From: Mycobacterium simiae | Lineage (GTDB): Bacteria; Actinomycetota; Actinomycetes; Mycobacteriales; Mycobacteriaceae | Direction of reading: 5' to 3' | Assembly (NCBI RefSeq): GCF_008370645.1 | Contig: NZ_VTZN01000001.1 | Location: forward strand, 62,001-126,000 | Length of the DNA stretch: 64,000 bases | In this document: in pieces, positions 8,894 through 16,906 of the stretch | Position numbering within the stretch: the first letter of the stretch is position 1 | Layout: each line of letters starts with the position of its first letter | Notes under the pieces: generated by a model | Told to the model about the DNA's origin: nothing | The model's input: the letters and a program-made list of their open reading frames with translations, nothing else | Database searches by the model: none | Translations under genes and position numbers: made by a program

Positions 8894-10285
8894 ATGCAAC
8901 GGCTCAGCGGCCTTGATGCCAGCTTCCTATACCTGGAAACCTCCTCTCAGTCGATGCATGTTTGCTCGATCATGGACCTGGATACGTCGACGATGCCGGG
9001 CGGCTATACTTTCGACCGGTTGCGCGACGCGCTGTCACTGCGCATCACAGCGATGCCGGAGTTTCGCGAAAAGCTCGCCAACAGCCCGCTGAACCTCGAC
9101 CACCCGGTCTGGGTGGATGACCATGACTTCCATATCGATCGCCACTTGCACCGCATCGGACTGCCACCACCGGGCGGGCGGGTCGAGCTTGCCCAGATTT
9201 GCGGCCACATCGCGTCGCTGCCCTTGGACCGCGCCCGGCCGCTGTGGGAGATGTGGGTGATCGAAGGCGTGGCAGGCACTGACTGCCATCGCGACGGCCG
9301 CCTGGCGGTCATGACCAAGGTGCACCATGCCGCCGTCGACGGCGTGACCGGCGCCAATCTGATGTCGCAGGTGTGCACCACCGAAGCCGACGCACCCGCG
9401 CCAGATCCGGTGCCCGGCGTCGGGGACGGCACCGGCTGGCAAATTGCCGCCGGCGGTCTGGTCAGGTTCGCCGCCCGGCCCTTGCAACTGGCCAACATAG
9501 TGCCGCAGACGGTGTCCTCGGTGGTCTCGACCGTGTTACGGGCCCGCGACGGGCTGACCATGGCGCGTCCGTTTGCCGCGCCTCGCACGGTGTTCAACGC
9601 CAGTATCAGCGGCCGCCGCTCCATCGCATACGCGCAGCTGGATCTCGAGGACATCAAGACCGTGAAAAACCACTTCGGCGTCAAGGTCAACGATGTGGTG
9701 CTGGCCTTGGTGTCTGGGGTGCTTCGGCAATACCTAGGCGAGCGCGACGCGCTGCCTGAGTCGTCACTGGTGGCATCGGTGCCGATTTCGGTGCACGGCA
9801 AGTCCGATCGTCCCGGTCGTAACCAAGTTTCAGCCATGTTCGCTAGCCTGCACACCGAAATCGCCGATCCGGTGGAGCGTCTAAAAGCCATCGCGCAGGC
9901 GAACTCGGTTGCCAAGGGCCACAGTTCGGCCATCGGCGCCACGCTGTTGCAGGACTGGTCCCAGTTCGCCGCGCCGGCCGTCTTCGGGATCGCCATGCGG
10001 GTATATGCCAGGACCCGGCTGACCACGAGTTTGCCCGTGCACAACCTGGTGGTCTCCAATGTGCCGGGGCCGCAGGTGCCGTTGTACCTGCTGGGGTGCG
10101 AGGTCAAGTCGATGTATCCGCTGGGGCCGATCTTTCATGGCTCGGGTCTCAACATCACCGTGATGTCGCTGAACGGCAACTTGGACATCGGGCTGGTGTC
10201 GTGTCCAGATTTGCTACCGGATTTGTGGGAGCTGGCCGACGAGTTTGCCGTCGGGATGGAAGAACTGCTGGCGCCCGTCGGGTAA
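8894..10285 (+). CDS. Wax ester synthase / diacylglycerol acyltransferase family protein
   Basis: 463 aa. The acyltransferase catalytic motif HHAAVDG is at residues 144-150, and other WS/DGAT hallmarks follow: the N-terminal RLSGLDASFLYLET, PLDRARPLWEMWVIEG, NDVVLALVSGVLRQYL and a C-terminal NLVVSNVPGPQVPLYLLG. These enzymes acylate diacylglycerol or fatty alcohols from acyl-CoA to make storage lipid. Mycobacteria carry many paralogues, so no symbol is assigned. It lies between panB and hip1, which are adjacent in M. tuberculosis (Rv2225 and Rv2224c), so it is an insertion relative to that order. Confidence 0.9.
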   Translation: MQRLSGLDASFLYLETSSQSMHVCSIMDLDTSTMPGGYTFDRLRDALSLRITAMPEFREKLANSPLNLDHPVWVDDHDFHIDRHLHRIGLPPPGGRVELAQICGHIASLPLDRARPLWEMWVIEGVAGTDCHRDGRLAVMTKVHHAAVDGVTGANLMSQVCTTEADAPAPDPVPGVGDGTGWQIAAGGLVRFAARPLQLANIVPQTVSSVVSTVLRARDGLTMARPFAAPRTVFNASISGRRSIAYAQLDLEDIKTVKNHFGVKVNDVVLALVSGVLRQYLGERDALPESSLVASVPISVHGKSDRPGRNQVSAMFASLHTEIADPVERLKAIAQANSVAKGHSSAIGATLLQDWSQFAAPAVFGIAMRVYARTRLTTSLPVHNLVVSNVPGPQVPLYLLGCEVKSMYPLGPIFHGSGLNITVMSLNGNLDIGLVSCPDLLPDLWELADEFAVGMEELLAPVG

Positions 10286-10344
10286 TCGGCGTCGCGACGC
10301 TCGCTAGCCAGCATCTTCGGTGGTCTCTGGCACCATAGGTTTCC

Positions 10345-11913
10345 ATGTTCCTGTCTCGGTTCCTGTCTCGCCGCGAAAAGCTCGCGCGCCTGCTGCTGGT
10401 CTGGACCGCGATTGCGGCCGTGGCGCTGGTGCTCACGGGCTGCATCCGCGTGGTCGGAGGGCGTGCCCGCATGGCCGAGCCTAAGCTGGGACAGCCGGTG
10501 CAGTGGACACCGTGCCGAAGCTCCAATCCGGCGGCCAAGATCCCCGGTGGCGCGCTGTGCGGCAAGCTGGCCGTGCCGGTCGACTATTCCCATCCTGGCG
10601 GCGACGTGGCGGCCCTGGCCTTGATTCGTTTTCCGGCGACGGGGGACAAGATCGGCTCGCTGGTCATCAATCCCGGTGGCCCTGGTGAATCGGGCATCGA
10701 AGCCGCGTTGGGTGTTTTCCAGACGTTGCCCAAGCGCGTGCACGAGCGCTTCGACCTGGTCGGTTTCGACCCCCGGGGAGTGGCTTCCTCGCGGCCCGCG
10801 GTGTGGTGTAACTCCGACGCCGACAACGACCGGCTACGGGCTGAGCCGCAGGTCGACTACAGCCAGGCGGGCGTGGCACGCATGGAGGACGAGACCAAGC
10901 AATTCGTCGGCCGGTGTGTGGAAAAGATGGGCAAGAACTTTTTGGCCAATGTCGGGACGGTCAATGTCGCAAAGGATTTGGACGCCATCCGGGCCGCGCT
11001 GGGCGACGATAAACTGACCTACCTGGGCTACTCTTACGGCACCCGAATCGGCTCCGCCTATGCCGAGGCCTACCCGCAGCGGGTGCGGGCGATGATCCTC
11101 GACGGCGCCGTGGACCCCAATGCGGATCCGATCGAGGCGGATCTGCGTCAGGCCAAAGGATTTCAGGACGCGTTCAACGACTACGCCGCTGACTGCGCTC
11201 AGGATTCGAGCTGCCCGCTGGGCGCCGACCCCACCAAAGCCGTGGAGGTCTACCACAGCCTGGTCGACCCGCTGGTGGACCCGAACAACCTGCAAGTGAG
11301 CAGGCCGGCGCACACCAACGACCCGCGCGGTCTGAGCTACAGCGACGCCATCGTCGGCACCATCATGGCCCTGTATTCGCCCAACTTATGGCAGCACTTG
11401 ACCGACGGCCTGTCGGAGCTGGCCGACGATCGCGGCGATACCTTGCTGACGTTGGCCGACATGTACATGCGACGCGACTCGCACGGCCATTACACCAACG
11501 CTACTGATGCGCGGGTAGCGATCAACTGTGTGGACCAGCCGCCGATTACCGACCGCGCCAAGATCATTGACGAAGACCGCCGCTCGCGCGAGGTCGCGCC
11601 GTTCATGAGCTACGGGAAGTTCACCGGCAACGCGCCACTGGGCACCTGCGCGTTTTGGCCCGTGCCGTCAACCAGTAAGCCACACGCCGTGTCGGCCCCG
11701 GGCCTGGTGCCGACCGTCGTGGTGTCCACCACCCACGATCCGGCGACGCCGTACAAGGCCGGAGTCGACCTGGCCAACCAACTGCGTGGCTCGTTATTGA
11801 CCTTCAACGGCACCCAGCACACCGTGGTATTCCAGGGCGACAGCTGCATCGACGACTACGTCACCGCGTATCTGATCGGCGGAACGACACCGCCCAACGG
11901 GGCCAAGTGCTAG
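10345..11913 (+). CDS. hip1: Cell-envelope serine protease Hip1/CaeA
   Basis: 522 aa lipoprotein protease of the alpha/beta-hydrolase fold. The signal peptide ends in lipobox LTGC with lipidated Cys33. The oxyanion region NPGGPGESG is near 109-117. The nucleophile Ser230 sits in GYSYGT, Asp465 in THDPATPY and His492 in GTQH; the M. tuberculosis protein has the same triad at 228/463/490. The tuberculosis enzyme cleaves GroEL2 and dampens macrophage responses. Matches Rv2224c in length and position. Here it is separated from its paralogue at 13875 by a cytochrome oxidase gene. Confidence 0.95.
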   Translation: MFLSRFLSRREKLARLLLVWTAIAAVALVLTGCIRVVGGRARMAEPKLGQPVQWTPCRSSNPAAKIPGGALCGKLAVPVDYSHPGGDVAALALIRFPATGDKIGSLVINPGGPGESGIEAALGVFQTLPKRVHERFDLVGFDPRGVASSRPAVWCNSDADNDRLRAEPQVDYSQAGVARMEDETKQFVGRCVEKMGKNFLANVGTVNVAKDLDAIRAALGDDKLTYLGYSYGTRIGSAYAEAYPQRVRAMILDGAVDPNADPIEADLRQAKGFQDAFNDYAADCAQDSSCPLGADPTKAVEVYHSLVDPLVDPNNLQVSRPAHTNDPRGLSYSDAIVGTIMALYSPNLWQHLTDGLSELADDRGDTLLTLADMYMRRDSHGHYTNATDARVAINCVDQPPITDRAKIIDEDRRSREVAPFMSYGKFTGNAPLGTCAFWPVPSTSKPHAVSAPGLVPTVVVSTTHDPATPYKAGVDLANQLRGSLLTFNGTQHTVVFQGDSCIDDYVTAYLIGGTTPPNGAKC

Positions 11914-11954
11914 CTCCGGCCGAAACAGGCGGGCCATCAGGACTCTCAGACAGC

Positions 11955-11974
11955 TAGGGACGTTTGGCCCTAGG
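11955..11974 (+). promoter_or_regulatory. DosR/DevR-like dormancy box upstream of the cytochrome oxidase gene
   Basis: The site TAGGGACGTTTGGCCCTAGG has the core GGGAC-N4-GGCCC layout of DosR sites, whose published consensus is TTSGGGACTWWAGTCCCSAA. By hand alignment it matches at about 13 of 20 positions, including GGGAC and CCC. It lies about 82 bp upstream of the ATG at 12056, a usual distance for DosR activation. The match is by eye only; no score was computed. Confidence 0.5.
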
Positions 11975-12055
11975 GCGGCGTTGTCGCGGCCCGGAATACT
12001 TGGGCGGCTTGTGTCGAATGCATGGCCGGTCACCCGTATCCCTTGGAGCTAACCC

Positions 12056-13786
12056 ATGACCACTGAAGCGCCGCTCGTCGAAGATCTGGAGGCCCGCCGA
12101 CCGTTTCCGGCTCGGATCGGGCCTCAGGGCAACCTGATCTACAAGATCATCACCACGACCGATCACAAGATGATCGGCATCATGTACATGGTCGCCTGCT
12201 ACATCTTCTTCTTTATCGCCGGTTTGATGGCCTTGCTCATCCGTGGTGAGCTCGCCGCGCCGGGCCTGCAATTCCTGTCCAACGAGCAGTACAACCAGCT
12301 GTTCACCATGCATGGCACGGCGATGTTGTTGTTCTACGCCACCCCGGTGGTGTTCGGCTTCGCCAACCTGGTGCTGCCCCTGCAGATCGGCGCTCCCGAC
12401 GTGGCCTTTCCGCGTCTTAACGCCCTGTCGTTTTGGCTGTTTGTCTTTGGGGCCTTGATCGCGTTGAGTGGCTTCATCGTCCCCGGCGGTCCGGCCGACT
12501 TCGGCTGGACCGCTTATACTCCGCTGTCCAATGCGATCCACAGTCCCGGCGTGGGCGGCGACCTGTGGATTCTGGGCTTGGGCGTTGGTGGTCTGGGCAC
12601 CATCTTGGGTGGGGTCAACATGCTCACCACCGTGGTGTGCTTGCGCGCCCCGGGCATGACCATGTTCCGGATGCCGATCTTCACCTGGAACATCATGGTC
12701 ACCAGCGTGCTGGTGCTGATGATCTTCCCGCTGTTGACTGCTGCGCTGTTCGGGCTGGCCGCCGACCGCCACCTGGGTGCGCACATCTACGACGCGGCCA
12801 ACGGCGGGGTGATCCTGTTCCAACACCTGTTCTGGTTCTTCGGGCACCCCGAGGTATACGTGATTGCGTTGCCTTTTTTCGGCATCATCTCCGAGGTCAT
12901 CCCGGTATTTGCGCGCAAGCCGATCTTCGGCTATACCACGCTGGTCTACGCGACACTATCCATCGCCGCATTGTCCGTGGCGGTTTGGGCACATCACATG
13001 TTCGCCACCGGTGCGGTGCTGCTGCCGTTCTTCTCCTTCATGACGTTCTTGATCGCGGTGCCGACCGGTCTGAAATTCTTCAACTGGATCGGCACCATGT
13101 GGCGGGGCCAGTCGACATTCGAGACACCGATGCTGTTCTCGTTCGGATTCCTGGTCACCTTCCTGGCCGGCGGCCTGACCGGAGTGATGCTAGCCAGCCC
13201 ACCGTTGGACTTCCACGTCAGCGACAGTTATTTCGTGGTGGCCCATTTCCACTACACGCTGTTTGGCACCATCGTGTTCGCCACCTATGCCGGCGTCTAC
13301 TTCTGGTTCCCGAAGATGACCGGACGCCTACTCGACGAGCGGCTGGGCAAGCTGCACTTCTGGCTGACCTTCCTCGGTTTCCACACCACGTTCTTGGTCC
13401 AGCACTGGCTGGGCAATGCCGGCATGCCGCGCCGGTATGCGGACTATCTGCCCGGCGACGGCTACCAGACGCTGAACGTGATCTCCACAGTGGGGGCGTT
13501 CATTCTTGGCGTATCGGTGTTGCCGTTCATCTGGAATGTGTTCAAGAGCTGGCGCTTCGGCGAGCCGGTACTGGTCGACGACCCCTGGGGGCACGGCAAC
13601 TCGCTGGAATGGGCTACCAGCTGCCCGCCGCCGCGGCACAACTTCACCGAACTGCCCCGGATCCGTTCGGAGCGGCCGGCATTCGAACTGCACTACCCGC
13701 ACATGGTGAAGCGAATGCGCGCTGAAGCCCATGTCGGTCGGCCGCACCACGAACACGAAGAAGTGGAGAGCGTCAGCGCGGGCTGA
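12056..13786 (+). CDS. ctaD: Cytochrome c oxidase (aa3) subunit I
   Basis: 576 aa, about 12 membrane spans, spanning the whole subunit I family. Haem/copper ligands are visible in [17 protein letters not shown] (haem a His), [14 protein letters not shown] (CuB His and cross-linked Tyr), AHHMFATG (CuB His pair) and [10 protein letters not shown] (haem a3 and haem a His). The C-terminus [20 protein letters not shown] is typical of mycobacterial CtaD. In M. tuberculosis the only ctaD (Rv3043c) is elsewhere. This copy is either a paralogue or a relocated gene; the window cannot tell. A DosR-like box lies upstream, suggesting oxygen-responsive expression. Confidence 0.92.
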   Translation: MTTEAPLVEDLEARRPFPARIGPQGNLIYKIITTTDHKMIGIMYMVACYIFFFIAGLMALLIRGELAAPGLQFLSNEQYNQLFTMHGTAMLLFYATPVVFGFANLVLPLQIGAPDVAFPRLNALSFWLFVFGALIALSGFIVPGGPADFGWTAYTPLSNAIHSPGVGGDLWILGLGVGGLGTILGGVNMLTTVVCLRAPGMTMFRMPIFTWNIMVTSVLVLMIFPLLTAALFGLAADRHLGAHIYDAANGGVILFQHLFWFFGHPEVYVIALPFFGIISEVIPVFARKPIFGYTTLVYATLSIAALSVAVWAHHMFATGAVLLPFFSFMTFLIAVPTGLKFFNWIGTMWRGQSTFETPMLFSFGFLVTFLAGGLTGVMLASPPLDFHVSDSYFVVAHFHYTLFGTIVFATYAGVYFWFPKMTGRLLDERLGKLHFWLTFLGFHTTFLVQHWLGNAGMPRRYADYLPGDGYQTLNVISTVGAFILGVSVLPFIWNVFKSWRFGEPVLVDDPWGHGNSLEWATSCPPPRHNFTELPRIRSERPAFELHYPHMVKRMRAEAHVGRPHHEHEEVESVSAG

Positions 13787-13874
13787 GCGGCTGGCGCGTA
13801 TCACTGCGCACCACGCCGATACGAGATCAAGGCGTAACCGTTTCGCGCCACGACAGGTATCCGTGAGTGAGACG

Positions 13875-15431
13875 ATGCTGGCCATGTCGCGTCTGAGACC
13901 AGTCAGCTCGGCGCTGCTCTCACTCGGACTCGTCCTTGGTGCTCAACTTCCGGTGGCTAGCGCGACTCCGGAGCCCGACGCCGGTCAGACCCCGATACCA
14001 GCGGCGCCCACGGCAGCAACGCAGCAGAGTTGGGGCTCCTGCGTGGCCTTCATCGATGACACCAGCGACATCCCCACGGCGCAGTGCACAACCGTGCCCG
14101 TTCCCGTCGACTACGACAAACCCGGTGGGGCGCAAGCCAAGTTGGCGATGATCCGGATTCCCGCGACCGGGCGGCGGCTGGGGGCGCTGCTGGTCAACCC
14201 GGGCGGGCCGGGGGCATCTGCGGTCGACACGGTTGCCAGCATGGCGCCGGAGCTAAAGAGCACTGACATCGCCCGGCACTTCGATCTGGTCGGCTTTGAT
14301 CCGCGCGGGGTAGGCCACTCTACGCCTTCCCTGCGATGCCGCACCGACGCTGAATTCGACGCTTACCGGCGCGATCCGATGGTCGACTACAGCCAGGCCG
14401 GGGTGGTCCACATCGAGCAGGTGTACCGCGAGTTGGTGCAGCACTGCGTCGACCGGATGGGCTTGGGTTTGCTGGCCAGCGTGGGCACCGCATCGGCCGC
14501 GCGCGATATGGACATGGTCCGCCAGGTGCTGGGCGACGATCAGATCAACTACCTCGGCTACAGCTATGGCACCGAGTTGGGCACCGCCTACATCGAACGC
14601 TTCGGCGCCCATGTCCGTGCGATGGTGCTCGACGGCGCAATCGACCCCACCATCGGCCCGATCGAGGAAAACGTCAAGCAGCTAGCCGGATTCCAGACCG
14701 CCTTCAACGACTACGCCGCGGACTGCGCCCGTTCAACGGCTTGCCCGCTGGGCACTGACGCGACCCAATGGGTCAACCGCTACCACGCGCTGGTCGATCC
14801 GCTGGTCAGCAACCCGGGTAAGACGTCGGATCCGCGCGGTCTAAGCTATGCCGACGCCACTACCGGCACCATCAATGCGCTCTACACCCCGCAGCACTGG
14901 AAGTACTTGACCAGTGGGCTGCTTGGGCTGCAGCGTGGCACCGACGCGGGCGACCTGCTGGCGCTCGCCGACGACTACGACGGCCGGGACCGCCAGGGCC
15001 ATTATGACAACGACCAGGACGCGTTCAATGCGATTCGTTGTGTCGATGCCCCGACCCCAACGGACGCAGCGTCCTGGGTGGCTGCCGATCAACAATTCCG
15101 CCAGGCCGCTCCGTTTCTCAGCTATGGACAGTTCACTGGATTCGCCCCGCGCGATCTGTGCGCGTTATGGCCGGCGCCGGCAACGTCCATACCGCACGCC
15201 GCATCGCCGGCCGCGCCGGGCAAGGTCGTCGTAGTCTCGACAACCCACGACCCAGCCACTCCTTATCAGGCAGGAGTGGATCTGGCCCGCCAGTTGGGCG
15301 CCACGCTGATCACCTACGACGGCACGCAGCACACCACGGTATTCGACGGCAACGACTGTGTGGACACCGCAGTGGTGCGGTATTTCCTTGATTTGACCTT
15401 GCCGCCGCCGAACCTGCGCTGCGCTGCCTGA
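13875..15431 (+). CDS. Exported Hip1-type peptidase (Rv2223c-like)
   Basis: 518 aa from the ATG at 13875; the open frame extends upstream into the end of ctaD but that part is not protein-like. Residues 1-30 form a Sec signal peptide (SALLSLGLVLGAQLPVASA) with no lipobox, unlike Hip1. The alpha/beta-hydrolase triad is Ser230 (GYSYGT), Asp459 (THDPATPY) and His486 (GTQH), with NPGGPGASA as oxyanion loop. A proline-type aminopeptidase or protease activity is expected from the family; the substrate is unknown. Tandem paralogue of hip1, but now split from it by ctaD. Confidence 0.92.
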   Translation: MLAMSRLRPVSSALLSLGLVLGAQLPVASATPEPDAGQTPIPAAPTAATQQSWGSCVAFIDDTSDIPTAQCTTVPVPVDYDKPGGAQAKLAMIRIPATGRRLGALLVNPGGPGASAVDTVASMAPELKSTDIARHFDLVGFDPRGVGHSTPSLRCRTDAEFDAYRRDPMVDYSQAGVVHIEQVYRELVQHCVDRMGLGLLASVGTASAARDMDMVRQVLGDDQINYLGYSYGTELGTAYIERFGAHVRAMVLDGAIDPTIGPIEENVKQLAGFQTAFNDYAADCARSTACPLGTDATQWVNRYHALVDPLVSNPGKTSDPRGLSYADATTGTINALYTPQHWKYLTSGLLGLQRGTDAGDLLALADDYDGRDRQGHYDNDQDAFNAIRCVDAPTPTDAASWVAADQQFRQAAPFLSYGQFTGFAPRDLCALWPAPATSIPHAASPAAPGKVVVVSTTHDPATPYQAGVDLARQLGATLITYDGTQHTTVFDGNDCVDTAVVRYFLDLTLPPPNLRCAA

Positions 15432-15472
15432 GCCCTCGGATCATCTACCGCAACGTGTCTGGCCCGGTATCG

Positions 15473-15488
15473 GTAACACGGAATTAAC
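15473..15488 (+). promoter_or_regulatory. GlnR-like half-site pair upstream of glnA2
   Basis: GTAAC, six bases, then TTAAC resembles the actinobacterial GlnR site (GTnAC-n6-GnAAC type), with one mismatch in the second half. It ends about 24 bp before the glnA2 start, close to a possible TAGTGT -10 at about 15499, so it would overlap the promoter. Hand match only. Confidence 0.35.
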
Positions 15489-15511
15489 AGAACTTGCCTA
15501 GTGTTCGGGTT

Positions 15512-16852
15512 ATGGATCGGCAGAAGGAATTTGTCCTGCGCACGTTGGAAGAGCGCGACATTCGCTTCGTGCGGCTTTGGTTCACCGACGTGCTCGGTTT
15601 CCTCAAGTCCGTCGCCATCGCCCCTGCTGAGCTCGAAGGCGCCTTTGAAGAAGGCATCGGCTTCGACGGGTCCTCGATCGAGGGCTTTGCCCGGGTATCC
15701 GAATCCGACACCGTGGCGCACCCCGATCCGTCGACCTTCCAGGTGTTGCCCTGGACGACCACTGCGGGCCACCATCACTCCGCGCGGATATTTTGCGACA
15801 TCACCATGCCGGACGGCTCGCCGTCATGGGCCGACCCCAGGCATGTTTTGCGCCGGCAGTTGACGAAGGCCAACGAACTTGGCTTTTCCTGTTATGTGCA
15901 CCCTGAGATTGAGTTCTTCTTGCTGAAGGCCGGTCCCGAAGACGGAACCGAGCCGATACCCATCGACAACGCCGGATACTTCGACCAGGCGGTGCACGAA
16001 TCGGCCTCTAAGTTTCGTCGGCACGCGATTGAGGCCCTGGAATTCATGGGCATCTCGGTGGAGTTCAGCCACCATGAAGGCGGGCCCGGCCAGCAGGAGA
16101 TCGACCTGCGTTTCGCCGACGCGTTATCCATGGCCGATAACGTGATGACATTCCGCTACGTCATCAAGGAAGTCGCGCTGGAGGAGGGCGTGCGCGCCAC
16201 GTTCATGCCTAAGCCGTTCGGGCAGCATCCCGGTTCGGCGATGCATACCCACATGAGCCTGTTCGAGGGTGACGTCAACGCCTTCCACAGCCCCGACGAC
16301 CCGCTGCAGCTCTCGGACGTGGGCAAGTCGTTTATCGCCGGGATTCTCGAGCACGCTTCCGAGATCAGCGCGGTCACCAATCAGTGGGTCAACTCCTACA
16401 AGCGGCTGGTTCAGGGCGGCGAGGCGCCCACTGCTGCCTCGTGGGGCGCGGCCAACCGTTCCGCGTTGGTGCGGGTGCCCATGTATACGCCGCACAAGAC
16501 CTCCTCGCGGCGCATCGAGGTACGCAGCCCCGACTCGGCGTGCAATCCCTACTTGGCCTTCGCCGTGCTGCTAGCCGCTGGACTGCGCGGGGTGGAGAAG
16601 GGTTACGTGCTGGGCCCGCAGGCCGAGGACAACGTCTGGGACCTGACCCCCGAGGAACGCCGCACCATGGGCTACCGCGAGTTGCCGTCCAGTCTGGACA
16701 GTGCACTGCGCGCCATGGAGGCCTCCGAGCTGGTCGCGGAGGCGTTGGGGGAGCATGTTTTTGATTTTTTCCTGCGCAACAAGCGCCGAGAATGGGCCAA
16801 TTACCGCAGCCACGTCACACCCTACGAACTGCGTACCTACCTGTCGCTGTAG
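15512..16852 (+). CDS. glnA2: Glutamine synthetase, GlnA2 type
   Basis: 446 aa from the ATG at 15512 (MDRQKEFVLRTLEERDIRFV), equal to the M. tuberculosis length. Motifs are FDGSSIEGFARVSESD, the metal-binding HPEIEFFLL, HHEGGPGQQEID, PKPFGQHPGSAMHTHMSLFE (ATP/ammonium site) and RSPDSACNPYLAFA. It lacks the adenylylation Tyr context seen in GlnA1. In the tuberculosis literature GlnA2 contributes little to bulk glutamine and may make other glutamyl compounds. No clear ribosome-binding site precedes the ATG and TAGTGT is 8-13 bases upstream, so a leaderless message is possible. glnE follows 54 bp downstream. Confidence 0.96.
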   Translation: MDRQKEFVLRTLEERDIRFVRLWFTDVLGFLKSVAIAPAELEGAFEEGIGFDGSSIEGFARVSESDTVAHPDPSTFQVLPWTTTAGHHHSARIFCDITMPDGSPSWADPRHVLRRQLTKANELGFSCYVHPEIEFFLLKAGPEDGTEPIPIDNAGYFDQAVHESASKFRRHAIEALEFMGISVEFSHHEGGPGQQEIDLRFADALSMADNVMTFRYVIKEVALEEGVRATFMPKPFGQHPGSAMHTHMSLFEGDVNAFHSPDDPLQLSDVGKSFIAGILEHASEISAVTNQWVNSYKRLVQGGEAPTAASWGAANRSALVRVPMYTPHKTSSRRIEVRSPDSACNPYLAFAVLLAAGLRGVEKGYVLGPQAEDNVWDLTPEERRTMGYRELPSSLDSALRAMEASELVAEALGEHVFDFFLRNKRREWANYRSHVTPYELRTYLSL

Positions 16853-16906
16853 CCCGATCCAGCCGGTCGGACCGACACCGGGGTGTAGTGCGCTACCGTC
16901 GAGGTC

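Noticed and set aside
9004-10107. 367-codon minus-strand frame
   Set aside because: Antisense of the wax ester synthase/DGAT gene with its HHAAVDG motif.
11954-12847. 297-codon minus-strand frame, His/Gln-rich
   Set aside because: Antisense of ctaD; the composition comes from codon bias of a membrane protein read backwards.
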